DNA of 64,000 nucleotides, taken from the NCBI GenBank assembly GCA_018524345.1, contig JADQAZ010000001.1:434001-498000 (forward strand), in the 5' to 3' direction. This DNA is from Harenicola maris. GTDB taxonomy: Bacteria > Pseudomonadota > Alphaproteobacteria > Rhodobacterales > Rhodobacteraceae. The position numbers were made by a program, and so were the translations under genes. This document shows positions 51,362 to 60,231 of the stretch, piece after piece; position 1 is the first letter of the stretch, and every line of letters starts with the position of its first letter. The notes beneath the pieces were generated by a model that worked only from the letters and a program-made list of their open reading frames with translations, was not told where the DNA came from and ran no database searches.

Positions 51362-51440
51362 GGCGGCGATCCTCAGGGAGGAGGAAGAAGATCGCCGCCT
51401 ATTCACAGGCAAAACCCAGGGAGGAGGAGAGGGTTGCCTG
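51362..51440 (-). ncRNA. CcsR-like unit A (nearest the DUF1127 gene)
   Basis: Stem 1 GGCGGCGATC/GATCGCCGCC pairs perfectly, with bases changed on both sides relative to other units (covariation). Stem 2 CAGGCA.../...TGCCTG also covaries with CAGACA/TGTCTG of unit C. Starts 15 bases after the DUF1127 stop on the minus strand, so gene and RNAs are one transcript. Confidence 0.82.
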
Positions 51441-51454
51441 ATGACGGGCTGGCC

Positions 51455-51673
51455 TTAGCCAGCGTGATATACGGCCTGATACGCGATGGAGCGCAGGTTG
51501 GACCGGTGCATGCCCAGATCGGACAGCTCGCGGTTGGAAAGCTCCTGCAGCTCGTTCAGAGTAGCGCGGTAGGCTTTTTTCAGTTCGCGGTTTGCCTGGT
51601 AGCGTGCGAAGGCACGCTGGAATTTGTCAGTGTAACCAGGCGCGATGCGATCGAGTGCAAATGCGTTTGCCAT
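51455..51673 (-). CDS. ccaF1: DUF1127 protein (CcaF1-like)
   Basis: 72 residues from ATG 51673, with AAAGGAT upstream on the minus strand. Basic, no membrane segment. C-terminal DUF1127 (YjiS-like) helix-turn: LKKAYRATLNELQELSNRELSDLGMHRSNLRSIAYQAVYHAG. In Rhodobacter sphaeroides the protein in this position, CcaF1, is a small RNA-binding protein needed for maturation of the CcsR RNAs encoded behind it, and the operon is driven by heat-shock sigma factors RpoHI/RpoHII. The identical arrangement here supports the same job. I did not find a convincing promoter by eye. Confidence 0.88.
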   Translation of the reverse strand: MANAFALDRIAPGYTDKFQRAFARYQANRELKKAYRATLNELQELSNRELSDLGMHRSNLRSIAYQAVYHAG

Positions 51674-52023
51674 GGTGATATCCTTTGTTTGCTCGTTAGC
51701 GACGTTTTCCGTGTCGCTGATGAACTTAGAATTAGTCACTTGCTGCGTTTGCACAATGGGTTTTGGCGCATTGCTGCTATGCAGAAAATGCATACGCATT
51801 GCTGACCTATATTTTTGGCTGATTTGCTTAATCCATGGGCGCGTTAAGAACGAATTTACGGTGTTCTGGCGCGTCTTGGTGCGCAATGCCTGACGATTGG
51901 GCGCATTGTATACGCATGCCAGAATGACCCTGTGCCAATACGGCAACGCATAGCTCGATGGGTGCCGTAGGGGAACTCTTGGGGCGGACTGTGTTCTGCA
52001 CGAATCAAATCTGAAAAATCGCA
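51674..52023. other. Gene-free region upstream of the DUF1127 operon
   Basis: AT-richer than the surroundings. It should hold the promoter of the DUF1127-CcsR transcript (minus strand). GCGTATGCATTTTCTGCATAGCAG and similar GCAT repeats are visible, but no coding frame has a credible start and composition. Confidence 0.5.
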
Positions 52024-52130
52024 TGGGAAACCCGGAAATCGGGGTGGTCCAATCTGGGAAAGAGGGTATCGATTCCGGGATCGAGGAAAATTTCTGGGAA
52101 ATTAGGGGATTTTTATGGGAACTCGAGGGT
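52024..52130 (+). promoter_or_regulatory. TGGGN-box cluster 1 (MraZ-box-like, plus strand)
   Basis: TGGGA at 52024, 52055, 52095 and 52116, with CGGGA 52076, GGGGA 52105 and AGGGT 52126. The last four are 10, 11 and 10 bases apart. E. coli MraZ binds TGGGN direct repeats separated by 5 bases before its own operon. Confidence 0.5.
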
Positions 52131-52225
52131 TTCTATATGTTGTGTGCCGTGCCGCATGATTTTTCTAAATGTAGCGGAATGTGCCTCTCGGGGCTTGTCT
52201 GTGCCCTTGTATAGTGAGGCCTAAA

Positions 52226-52290
52226 TCCCATGCGGACCATAGAATTCCCATGATTTACAGTTGATCCCCATGAATTCCCATGGCATACCA
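52226..52290 (-). promoter_or_regulatory. TGGGN-box cluster 2 on an exact 10-bp grid (minus strand)
   Basis: Minus-strand TGGGA/TGGGG/TGGTA boxes begin every 10 or 20 bases (plus-strand coordinates 52226, 52246, 52266, 52276, 52286), four of them as CATGGG. This spacing is exactly the TGGGN-N5 rule for MraZ sites. It sits where an mraZ promoter is expected if the leader is about 268 nt as in R. sphaeroides. Confidence 0.6.
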
Positions 52291-52495
52291 TTCCTACGAT
52301 GAAGACGGGCAGGTTAAGCGGCGCAAGATCGCAAACTCCCAAGTCAGGTTTCATACAGGCACCCGTAATCATCGAATGAAGAGATCCGGCGCGTGAGCGA
52401 GCAGACATCCCCCCAGGTGGCGCGCGCAGTCGGACACCCAGAAATGGGACGAGGGCGGCGGATTGGTCAGTGGCAGCAGACTAATCCGCCGTTTT
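52290..52495 (+). ncRNA. upsM: UpsM-like sRNA from the mraZ leader
   Basis: In R. sphaeroides the dcw operon has a 268-nt leader with an internal Rho-independent terminator, and early termination yields the sRNA UpsM; this is described for the Rhodobacteraceae. Here a long non-coding stretch before mraZ ends in a strong terminator at 52456-52495. The 5' end given is only an estimate from the known size. Confidence 0.6.
52456..52495 (+). terminator. Intrinsic terminator inside the mraZ leader
   Basis: CGGCGGATTGGTC pairs with GACTAATCCGCCG (13 bp with one G-U that is a wobble only on the plus strand), loop of 10, then TTTT. It lies 49 bp before the mraZ start and would gate transcription of the whole dcw cluster. 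Confidence 0.85.
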
Positions 52496-52543
52496 CATTT
52501 CTAGCCCTCGGGTTGGAATGGGGCATGTAATAAGGAGCAGACC

Positions 52544-53044
52544 TTGGGTCAGCGGTTTAGAGGCGAGGGCCACCATAAGGTGGACGCGAAGGGCAGGGTG
52601 TCTATCCCCGCTCTGTTTCGCCGTGTTCTGGCCTCTGAAGACCCGGACTGCCAGGACGGGCAGTGCCCGAACCTTGTGATCGTCTATGGCGACGACCGTC
52701 AGGATCACCTGAAATGTTTTACCGTCAATGCAATCAATGAAATTGACGATGGCATCGCAGCGATGCAGCGGGGCTCTAAAGAGCGCCGGTATCTGGAGCG
52801 TCTATATAGTGGCCTGTCACACCCGACTTCGGTGGATGAAACCGGACGTCTGGTGTTGCCTGCCAAGCTGCGCGAGAAAATCGGGCTTGATGGCGAGGCC
52901 TTCTTTATCGCCACGGGCGATACCTTCCAGATCTGGAAGCCCGAGGATTACGAGGCCAAGCATGCACAGTCAGAAGACTGGCTTGACGACATGGGCGATG
53001 ATTTTGACCCGCTGTCCCTATTGGGCGCAGGTGCGGAGGGGTAG
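52544..53044 (+). CDS. mraZ: Division/cell wall cluster transcriptional repressor MraZ
   Basis: 166 residues from TTG 52544, with AAGGAG at 52532. Two SpoVT/AbrB-like half-domains: HHKVDAKGRVSIPALFRRVL and VDETGRLVLPAKLREKIG, each with the DxxGRhxhP motif. Binds TGGGN repeats and represses the dcw operon in E. coli. First gene of the cluster, with rsmH three bases behind it. The rare TTG start would limit its own synthesis. Confidence 0.95.
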   Translation: MGQRFRGEGHHKVDAKGRVSIPALFRRVLASEDPDCQDGQCPNLVIVYGDDRQDHLKCFTVNAINEIDDGIAAMQRGSKERRYLERLYSGLSHPTSVDETGRLVLPAKLREKIGLDGEAFFIATGDTFQIWKPEDYEAKHAQSEDWLDDMGDDFDPLSLLGAGAEG

Positions 53045-53047
53045 CAG

Positions 53048-54049
53048 ATGACCAAGCCTGCCGCGCCATCCGCCAGCGACACGGACGCTGCCCCACATAT
53101 TCCTGTTCTTATTCGGCCGCTGATCAAGGCGGCTTCGCCCGTTTCGGGCCGTTGGCTTGATGGCACCTTCGGGGCGGGGGGCTATACGCGGCAGCTTTTG
53201 GATGCGGGGGCCGATCACGTCATCGGTGTGGACCGCGACCCGAGCGTGTTTGCCATGGCCGCCGAATGGGCGGGGGATTACGGCACGCGCCTGTCCTTGG
53301 TCGAGGCGCAGTTTTCGCAGATGGACGAACATGCCGAGGGGCTGGATGGTGTGGTTCTGGATCTTGGCGTCTCCTCGATGCAGCTTGATCAGGCCGAGCG
53401 CGGCTTTTCCTTTATGCGGGACGGGCCGCTGGATATGCGCATGGGTGCCGAGGGGCCAACAGCGGCCGATCTGGTGAACACCGCCGAGGAAAGCACCCTT
53501 GCCGACATACTATACCATTATGGAGAGGAGCGCGCCTCGCGCCGGATCGCCCGTGCGATCATCGCCGCGCGCCCCCTGACGCGGACGCTGGAGCTGGCCG
53601 AGGTGATCTCTGGCTGTTTGCCGCGCCCCAAACCAGGGCAGAGTCATCCCGCAACCCGCAGCTTTCAGGCCATCCGCATTGCGGTGAACGATGAATTTGG
53701 CGAGTTGCTCCTTGGGCTTGAGGCAGCAGAGCGTGCCCTTGCCCCCGGCGGGATTCTGGCCGTTGTGACCTTTCACAGCCTTGAGGACCGCGTTGCAAAG
53801 CGGTTCTTTCAGGCCCGCGGTGGCCGCGCTCCGGGCGGAAGCCGCTATGCGCCCGCCATTGAACAGCACGCACCGCAGTTCGAGATTATCACCCGCAAGG
53901 CCATCGCGCCGGATGAGGACGAGTTGGAGCAGAACCCCCGTGCCCGCTCCGCCCGGCTGCGGATGGGGCGGCGCACCGATGCGCCTGCGGGGCAATCGGA
54001 TCGTAAATCCCTTGGCCTGCCGGGGCCGAAGTCTTGGTATAAGGAGTAA
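53048..54049 (+). CDS. rsmH: 16S rRNA (cytosine-N4)-methyltransferase
   Basis: 333 residues. MraW family: [40 protein letters not shown] (SAM loop), [21 protein letters not shown], and [14 protein letters not shown]. Methylates N4 of C1402 in 16S rRNA. ATG 53048, with FtsL 5 bp beyond. Confidence 0.96.
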   Translation: MTKPAAPSASDTDAAPHIPVLIRPLIKAASPVSGRWLDGTFGAGGYTRQLLDAGADHVIGVDRDPSVFAMAAEWAGDYGTRLSLVEAQFSQMDEHAEGLDGVVLDLGVSSMQLDQAERGFSFMRDGPLDMRMGAEGPTAADLVNTAEESTLADILYHYGEERASRRIARAIIAARPLTRTLELAEVISGCLPRPKPGQSHPATRSFQAIRIAVNDEFGELLLGLEAAERALAPGGILAVVTFHSLEDRVAKRFFQARGGRAPGGSRYAPAIEQHAPQFEIITRKAIAPDEDELEQNPRARSARLRMGRRTDAPAGQSDRKSLGLPGPKSWYKE

Positions 54050-54054
54050 CCCTG

Positions 54055-54402
54055 ATGCGCACTTTCTTGTATTTTCTGGCTGGCATTGCCGTCATGGGGC
54101 TGGCCTTTTGGGCCTATCAGGAAAACTATCAGACGCAGCGCAAGCTGAAGCAATCGGCGGCCTTGAACTCCGACATCGGCCGCCTGCGCGAGACTTTGGG
54201 CATGCTCAAGGCCGAATGGGCCTATTTGAACCGGCCCGCGCGGCTGAACGATCTGGCCGAGCTGAACTTTGACGAGTTGGGTCTGATGCCCCTGATGCCG
54301 GAGCAGTTCGGCCGTGTCGATCAGGTGGCCTTCCCCGCGCCGGACCTTGGCCCGATCACCGATCCCGTCGATATCTCGGGCGAGCTGGAGGAGTATCCAT
54401 GA
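54055..54402 (+). CDS. ftsL: Cell division protein FtsL
   Basis: 115 residues: short cytoplasmic start, one membrane helix (FLYFLAGIAVMGLAFWAY), then a periplasmic coiled coil (KLKQSAALNSDIGRLRETLGMLKAEWAYLNRPARLNDL). FtsL sequence is poorly conserved; identity rests on size, topology and position between rsmH and ftsI. Its 3' end overlaps ftsI by ATGA (54399-54402). Confidence 0.9.
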   Translation: MRTFLYFLAGIAVMGLAFWAYQENYQTQRKLKQSAALNSDIGRLRETLGMLKAEWAYLNRPARLNDLAELNFDELGLMPLMPEQFGRVDQVAFPAPDLGPITDPVDISGELEEYP

Positions 54403-56180
54403 TCCGCACCCCCCTACGCCCCCTTGCCCGCATCCTTCGGGCGCGTCAGTCCGGCGAAAACCCTGACAGTATCGAACAGGAAAACGTCCGCGTGCGCGCA
54501 GAGGCCGCCGCCGCCCGCACAAGGGCGCAGTCGGAGCGCCGGCTGTTTGTCATGGGCGTCGCGTTTTTCTGCGCTTTCTCGGTGATCGGCGCACGTATGG
54601 GCCTTTTGGCTGCTTCCGAGGCGGCGGAGCCTCAGGCCCGCAGCACGGCCAACGCCATTCTGGCAGGCCGCGCCGATATTGTGGACCGTCACGGGCGCGT
54701 ATTGGCGACGAACCTGCAAACGCACTCTCTTTATGCACAGCCGCAGAACATGGTCGATCCCGAGGGGGTCGTGGATGAGTTGCTCAAGATTTTCCCTGAT
54801 CTGGAGCGTGAGCGGCTGATCAAAGATTTCACCGGCAAGCGCAAATTCCTGTGGATCAAGAAAAAGCTTAGCCCCGAACAGATGCAGGCCGTGCATGATA
54901 TTGGCGATCCGGGCCTGTTGTTTGGCCCCCGCGAAATGCGTCTTTACCCCAATGGCAAGCTGGCCGCCCATATCCTTGGCGGCGCGAGCTTTGGCCGCGA
55001 GGGGGTGCATGCGGCCGAGGTGATTGGTGTGGCGGGCGTGGAAAAGGCCTTTGACGCCGACCTGCGCGATCCCGCGCGCAATGGCGCGCCGCTTGAGCTT
55101 TCGCTGGACCTGACCGTGCAGTCGACGATGCGCGAAATCCTCTATGGCGGTATGACGATCATGAACGCCAAAGGCGCCGCCGCCGTGATGATGGATGTGC
55201 ACACCGGCGAGCTTATCGGCATGGTGTCTCTGCCCGACTTTGACCCCAACGACCGTCCGCGTCCTTTGACCGAAGGGGATCAGTCGGACAGCCCGATCTT
55301 TAACCGCGCGGTGCAGGGGGTTTATGAGCTTGGTTCGACCTTCAAGATTTTCACCGTGGCCCAAGCCCTCGAACTTGGCCTGTTGAATCCCGAAACCTCA
55401 ATCAACACCAAGAGCCCGATGGCATGGGGCCGCTTCAAGATCCGCGACTTTTCCAACTACGGCCCCGAGCTGAGCGTGACGGATGTGATTGTGAAATCCT
55501 CCAACGTCGGCACCGCGCGGATCGCGCAACAGATCGGCGGCAAGCGGCAGCGTGAGTTCCTTGGGGAGCTCGGCTTTCTTGAGCCTACCTCGGTCGAAAT
55601 GATCGAGGCGCCGACAGGGCGTCCGCTTTTGCCACCGAAATGGTCGGAGATTTCGACCATGACGATCTCCTACGGCCACGGGTTGTCGTCCAGTCCGCTG
55701 CACCTTGCCGTTGGCTATGCCTCGCTGTTGAACGGGGGCACGCGGGTTACGCCGACCTTGCTGAAACAAACCGGCCCGCAAAACGGCCCGCGCATTGTGT
55801 CAGAGCGCACCTCCGCCCAAGCGCGCGAAATGCTGCGGGCTGTGGTTACGCGCGGCACCGCCAGCTTTGGCGATGTCGAAGGCTACGCAGTGGGTGGCAA
55901 GACCGGCACGGCAGACAAGCCCAAGCCGCGCGGCGGCTACTATAAAGACAAGGTTATCAGCACCTTCGCCAGTGTCTTCCCCGCGCATGATCCGAAATAT
56001 GTGCTGATCCTGACGCTGGATGAGCCAGAGGAACGCAGCGGTCAGAAACCCCGCCGCACCGCCGGTTGGACAGCCGTTCCCGTCGCCGCAGAGATGATTC
56101 GCCGCACGGCCCCGTTGATGGGCCTGAGACCAGCCGTTGAACCCGGCGCGAAAGCTGAGTTAGTAAAGGCGAAACACTAA
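54399..56180 (+). CDS. ftsI: Peptidoglycan D,D-transpeptidase FtsI (PBP3)
   Basis: 593 residues. One N-terminal membrane anchor (RLFVMGVAFFCAFSVIGARMGLLAASEA), dimerisation domain beginning ADIVDRHGRVLATNLQTHSLYA, and transpeptidase domain with SxxK as GSTFKIF, SxN as KSSNVG, KTG as GGKTGTAD. Septal cross-linking enzyme in the periplasm. Overlaps ftsL by ATGA. The C-terminal tail (MGLRPAVEPGAKAELVKAKH) is short. Confidence 0.96.
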   Translation: MIRTPLRPLARILRARQSGENPDSIEQENVRVRAEAAAARTRAQSERRLFVMGVAFFCAFSVIGARMGLLAASEAAEPQARSTANAILAGRADIVDRHGRVLATNLQTHSLYAQPQNMVDPEGVVDELLKIFPDLERERLIKDFTGKRKFLWIKKKLSPEQMQAVHDIGDPGLLFGPREMRLYPNGKLAAHILGGASFGREGVHAAEVIGVAGVEKAFDADLRDPARNGAPLELSLDLTVQSTMREILYGGMTIMNAKGAAAVMMDVHTGELIGMVSLPDFDPNDRPRPLTEGDQSDSPIFNRAVQGVYELGSTFKIFTVAQALELGLLNPETSINTKSPMAWGRFKIRDFSNYGPELSVTDVIVKSSNVGTARIAQQIGGKRQREFLGELGFLEPTSVEMIEAPTGRPLLPPKWSEISTMTISYGHGLSSSPLHLAVGYASLLNGGTRVTPTLLKQTGPQNGPRIVSERTSAQAREMLRAVVTRGTASFGDVEGYAVGGKTGTADKPKPRGGYYKDKVISTFASVFPAHDPKYVLILTLDEPEERSGQKPRRTAGWTAVPVAAEMIRRTAPLMGLRPAVEPGAKAELVKAKH

Positions 56181-56197
56181 CCGCGACAGGGCAGAGT

Positions 56198-57691
56198 ATG
56201 ACGACGCAGGCAGGCCGCAAAAAACAACTTTCGGCCCTAGGGCTGCGCGGTGCAGAGGGGCGGGACCCCGAGATCACCGGTCTTGCTGTGGATAGCCGCG
56301 AGGTGCAGGACGGGTTCCTCTTTGCCGCCCTGCCGGGCAGCAAGGTCCATGGCGGAGAGTTCATTCAATATGCCCTGCGCCAAGGGGCCTCTGCCATCCT
56401 GACCGATGCGCAGGGTGCTGAAATCGCGCAGGTCGAACTGTCGCAAAGCGACGCCGCCCTGATCATTGTGCAAGACCCCCGCGAGGCGCTTGCCTATGCC
56501 GCCGCCCTTTGGTTTGGCGCGCAGCCCGATGTGATGATCGCCGTCACCGGCACCAATGGCAAAACCTCCGTCGCCAGCTTTGCCCGCCAGATCTGGTGCG
56601 CCATGGGGCTTGAGGCGGTGAACCTTGGCACCACGGGGGTTGAGGGCGCTTGGGAAGCGCCGCTCGCCCATACAACGCCAGAGCCGATCACCCTGCACCG
56701 CACCCTTGCCGAGGCCGCGGAATACGGCATCACCCATGCGGCGATGGAGGCCTCCTCCCACGGGCTTGAGCAGCGCCGCCTTGACGGGGTGCGCATCGGG
56801 GCCGCCGGTTTCACGAACTTCACCCAGGATCATCTGGATTACCACGAGACCTTCGAGGCCTATTTCGAGGCCAAGGCGGGCCTTTTCACCCGCGTTTTGC
56901 AGGACGAGGCCCCCGCCGTGATCAACATGGCCGACCCGCGCGGCGTCGATATCAAGGAGCTTGCCGACCGGCACGGGCATGAGGTGATCACCGTCGGGTT
57001 TGATCAGGGATACGACCTTGCCATCATAGGCCAGCGTTATGACGCCACAGGGCAGGACCTGCGCTTTGTCTGGCACGGCACCCCGCGTCAGGCGCGGCTG
57101 TCCTTGATTGGCGGGTTTCAGGCCGAAAATATCATGGTGGCGGCGGGGCTCTGCATAGCGTCGGGCTGTGATCCGGTTGAGGTGTTCAACACTCTGCCGC
57201 AGTTGATCACCGTGCGCGGACGGATGCAGCTTGCCGCGACGCGGTCCAACGGGGCGGCTGTTTTTGTGGATTACGCCCATACGCCCGATGCCCTTGCCAC
57301 CGCGCTGCAGGCGCTGCGGCCCCATGTGATGGGGCGGCTTGTGGTTGTTTTCGGGGCGGGCGGCGACAGGGACGCGGGCAAGCGCCCCTTGATGGGCGCG
57401 GCGGCGGAGGAATTCGCCGATGTGCAATTCGTGACAGATGACAATCCCCGCTCCGAGGACCCCGCAGCCATTCGCGCCGCCATTCTGGAGGCCTGTCCCG
57501 ACGGGATCGAGGTCTCCGACAGGGCCGAGGCGATCCTGCGCGGAGTGGATGCCCTCGGCCCCGGTGATGCCCTGCTGATTGCGGGCAAGGGCCATGAAAC
57601 GGGGCAAACCGTGGGCGATACGGTCTTTCCTTTTGATGATGCAGAACAAGCCTCGATCGCCGTTGCGGCCCTAGATGGACATTTGACATGA
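56198..57691 (+). CDS. murE: UDP-MurNAc-L-Ala-D-Glu ligase for meso-diaminopimelate
   Basis: 497 residues. ATP loop GTNGKTSVASFARQ, UDP-sugar domain DSREVQDGFLFAALPGSKVHG, Lys-carbamate region AAMEASSHGLEQRR, and DNPRSEDP, the motif that selects meso-DAP over lysine. Cytoplasmic Mur ligase. Overlaps murF by ATGA (57688-57691). Confidence 0.96.
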   Translation: MTTQAGRKKQLSALGLRGAEGRDPEITGLAVDSREVQDGFLFAALPGSKVHGGEFIQYALRQGASAILTDAQGAEIAQVELSQSDAALIIVQDPREALAYAAALWFGAQPDVMIAVTGTNGKTSVASFARQIWCAMGLEAVNLGTTGVEGAWEAPLAHTTPEPITLHRTLAEAAEYGITHAAMEASSHGLEQRRLDGVRIGAAGFTNFTQDHLDYHETFEAYFEAKAGLFTRVLQDEAPAVINMADPRGVDIKELADRHGHEVITVGFDQGYDLAIIGQRYDATGQDLRFVWHGTPRQARLSLIGGFQAENIMVAAGLCIASGCDPVEVFNTLPQLITVRGRMQLAATRSNGAAVFVDYAHTPDALATALQALRPHVMGRLVVVFGAGGDRDAGKRPLMGAAAEEFADVQFVTDDNPRSEDPAAIRAAILEACPDGIEVSDRAEAILRGVDALGPGDALLIAGKGHETGQTVGDTVFPFDDAEQASIAVAALDGHLT

Positions 57692-59127
57692 GCACCCTTT
57701 GGACAGCGGCAGAGGCCGCAGAGGCAACCGGCGGCACGGCCATTGGCGATTGGTCCTGCACCGGATTGTCGATCGACACCCGCAGCCTTGCCGAGGGCGA
57801 GATGTTCGTGGCCCTGAAGGATCAGCGCGACGGCCATGATTTCGTCGCTGCGGCCCTTGCAAAGGGGGCGCCCGCGGCCCTTGTCTCGCACAGGCCCGAT
57901 GGGGTGGCGGAGGACGCGCCTCTGTTGATCGTCGAAGACGTTCTGACGGCGCTTGAGGACATGGCCCGCGCCGCCCGTGCAAGGGGCCGTGCGCAGGTGA
58001 TCGGCGTGACCGGATCGGTGGGAAAGACCACCACGAAAGAGATGCTCCGCGCCATTCTTGGCGGGCAGGGGCAGGTCCATGCGGCCGAGAAAAGCTTTAA
58101 CAATCATTGGGGTGTGCCCCTGACCCTTGCGCGGATGCCGCGCGAGGCGGAGTTCGCCGTGATCGAGATCGGGATGAACCATCCCGGAGAGATCGCCCCC
58201 CTTGCCAAGCTGGCGCAGCTTGACGTCGCCGTGGTGACCATCGTCGCCCCCGCGCATCTGGCCGCCTTTGAAAGCATCGAGGCCATCGCGGTGGAAAAAT
58301 CCGCGATCATCGAGGGGTTGAAGCCCGGCGGCACCGCGGTGCTGAACGGAGATATCGAGACCTCTCATATCCTTGTGGATGCGGCCAAGGCGGCGGGGGC
58401 AAAGATCTGCCTGTTTGGGCATGGGGAGGATGCGGAGTTCCGTTTGACCAACCTGCGCCAGCAGGACCAGCTTTCGGTGGCCGAGGCGACGGCGGGGGGC
58501 ACAGAGTTTGTTTACCGCATCAAATCCCCCGGTGCCCATTTCGCGATGAATGGCCTTGCGGCCTTGGCGGCGGCGACCGAAGCGGGGGGCAAACTGGGCC
58601 GGGCTGTGTCCGATCTGGGCCAGTGGCAGCCCGTGACAGGGCGCGGTGAGCGGGGCCGCGTGCTGCTTGATCCGGTGAACGAGGCGCTTGCCTTTGACCT
58701 GATCGACGACAGCTATAACGCGAACCCGGCCAGTATTGGCGCAGGTTTGGATATGTTGGCCGCAACCACGCCAAAGGACGGGCAGGGCCGTGTGAACCAG
58801 GGGCGGCGCATTGCCGTTCTGGGCGATATGCTCGAACTGGGGCCGGCAGAGAGTGCCATGCACGCGGCCTTGGCGGATCATCCCGCCGTTCAGAACCTTG
58901 ATAAAATTCATACGGTTGGGGCGCGGATGAAACATCTGCACGAGGCCCTGCCAGAGGACATTCGCGGCACATGGTCAGAGACAAGTGCAGACCTCGCGGC
59001 GCGAATACACCACCATATCGATGCCGGTGATGTGGTGTTGGTAAAGGGATCACTGGGCATCCGATTGGCTGTGGTTGTTGACGCGATCCTCAAATTGGGC
59101 CAAGCGGTGGATAACGAGACAACCTGA
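57688..59127 (+). CDS. murF: UDP-MurNAc-tripeptide D-Ala-D-Ala ligase
   Basis: 479 residues. TGSVGKTTTKEMLRAIL (ATP loop), EKSFNNHWGVPLTLARMP, EIGMNHPGEIAPL, DDSYNANPASI: standard MurF landmarks. Completes the pentapeptide in the cytoplasm. The stop is followed by mraY 18 bp downstream. Confidence 0.96.
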   Translation: MSTLWTAAEAAEATGGTAIGDWSCTGLSIDTRSLAEGEMFVALKDQRDGHDFVAAALAKGAPAALVSHRPDGVAEDAPLLIVEDVLTALEDMARAARARGRAQVIGVTGSVGKTTTKEMLRAILGGQGQVHAAEKSFNNHWGVPLTLARMPREAEFAVIEIGMNHPGEIAPLAKLAQLDVAVVTIVAPAHLAAFESIEAIAVEKSAIIEGLKPGGTAVLNGDIETSHILVDAAKAAGAKICLFGHGEDAEFRLTNLRQQDQLSVAEATAGGTEFVYRIKSPGAHFAMNGLAALAAATEAGGKLGRAVSDLGQWQPVTGRGERGRVLLDPVNEALAFDLIDDSYNANPASIGAGLDMLAATTPKDGQGRVNQGRRIAVLGDMLELGPAESAMHAALADHPAVQNLDKIHTVGARMKHLHEALPEDIRGTWSETSADLAARIHHHIDAGDVVLVKGSLGIRLAVVVDAILKLGQAVDNETT

Positions 59128-59145
59128 TAAAAGGGGCCGGGCTGT

Positions 59146-60231
59146 ATGCTGTTTTGGTTAACCGAGTTTTCTGACGGGGGGGATTTTTTCAACCTCTTCC
59201 GCTATATTACCTTTCGCGCGGGCGGCGCATTTTTCACCGCTCTGATCTTTGGCTTTATTTTTGGACGCCCCCTGATCAACGCCCTGCGCAAAAGGCAACG
59301 CCACGGTCAGCCGATCCGCGAGGATGGCCCCGAAAGCCATATCGAAACCAAGGCGGGCACGCCGACCATGGGCGGGCTTTTGATCCTCTCGGCACTGATC
59401 CTTGCGACGCTTCTTTGGGCGCGGTGGGACAATATCTATGTCTGGATGGTGCTGCTCGTGACCCTTGGTTTCGGCGCGATCGGCTTTGCCGATGACTATG
59501 CAAAAGTTAGCAAAAACAACACCAAAGGGGTCTCTGGAAAAATTCGCTTTGGCCTTGGCCTGTTGATTGCAGCGGCGGCCGGTATGGCGGCGGCCTATGC
59601 CCATCCGGCGGAGCTGACGAACCAGCTTGCGGTGCCGGTGTTCAAGGATGTGCTAATCAATATGTCCTTTGTTTTCGTGCCCTTCGCCATGATCGTGATC
59701 GTGGGATCGGCCAATGCCGTGAACCTGACGGACGGCCTCGATGGGCTTGCTATTATGCCGGTGATGATCGCGGCGGGCACATTGGGCGTGATCGCCTATG
59801 TTGTGGGCCGCGTCGATTTTACCACGGATCTGGGCCTACATTATGTGCCCGGCACGGGGGAGCTTCTGGTCTTTGCCTCGGGTCTGATCGGCGGCGGCCT
59901 CGGCTTTCTTTGGTATAACGCGCCGCCGGCGGCGGTCTTTATGGGCGACACCGGAAGCCTTGCCCTTGGCGGGGCCTTGGGCGCGATTGCTGTCGCCTCC
60001 AAGCACGAGATCGTGTTGGCCATTGTGGGCGGTATCTTTGTGGTCGAGGCGCTGAGTGTGATCATTCAGGTGGCCTATTTCAAACGCACGGGGAAGCGCG
60101 TTTTCCTCATGGCGCCGATCCACCATCACTTTGAAAAACGCGGTTGGGCAGAGCCGCAGATCGTTATCCGCTTCTGGATCATTTCGCTGATCCTCGCGCT
60201 GATCGGTCTGGCGACCCTCAAGGTGCGTTGA
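59146..60231 (+). CDS. mraY: Phospho-MurNAc-pentapeptide transferase
   Basis: 361 residues, ten membrane segments. [30 protein letters not shown] (two catalytic Asp), [14 protein letters not shown], and [14 protein letters not shown] are MraY signatures. Makes lipid I at the inner membrane. The TGA overlaps the TTG start of the SDR gene (60228-60231). Confidence 0.97.
   Translation: MLFWLTEFSDGGDFFNLFRYITFRAGGAFFTALIFGFIFGRPLINALRKRQRHGQPIREDGPESHIETKAGTPTMGGLLILSALILATLLWARWDNIYVWMVLLVTLGFGAIGFADDYAKVSKNNTKGVSGKIRFGLGLLIAAAAGMAAAYAHPAELTNQLAVPVFKDVLINMSFVFVPFAMIVIVGSANAVNLTDGLDGLAIMPVMIAAGTLGVIAYVVGRVDFTTDLGLHYVPGTGELLVFASGLIGGGLGFLWYNAPPAAVFMGDTGSLALGGALGAIAVASKHEIVLAIVGGIFVVEALSVIIQVAYFKRTGKRVFLMAPIHHHFEKRGWAEPQIVIRFWIISLILALIGLATLKVR

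Noticed and set aside
51019..51440. Regular direct repeats that resemble a CRISPR array
   Set aside because: Units are about 79 bp with internal hairpins and near-identical 'spacers', no cas genes nearby, and a known sRNA-array explanation exists.
52024..52130. Interpreting the G-rich run before mraZ as a G-quadruplex or small protein gene
   Set aside because: Runs are of three to four G separated by longer stretches on a helical period, better explained by protein-binding boxes; the short plus-strand frame from 52023 has no ribosome site or typical codon use.
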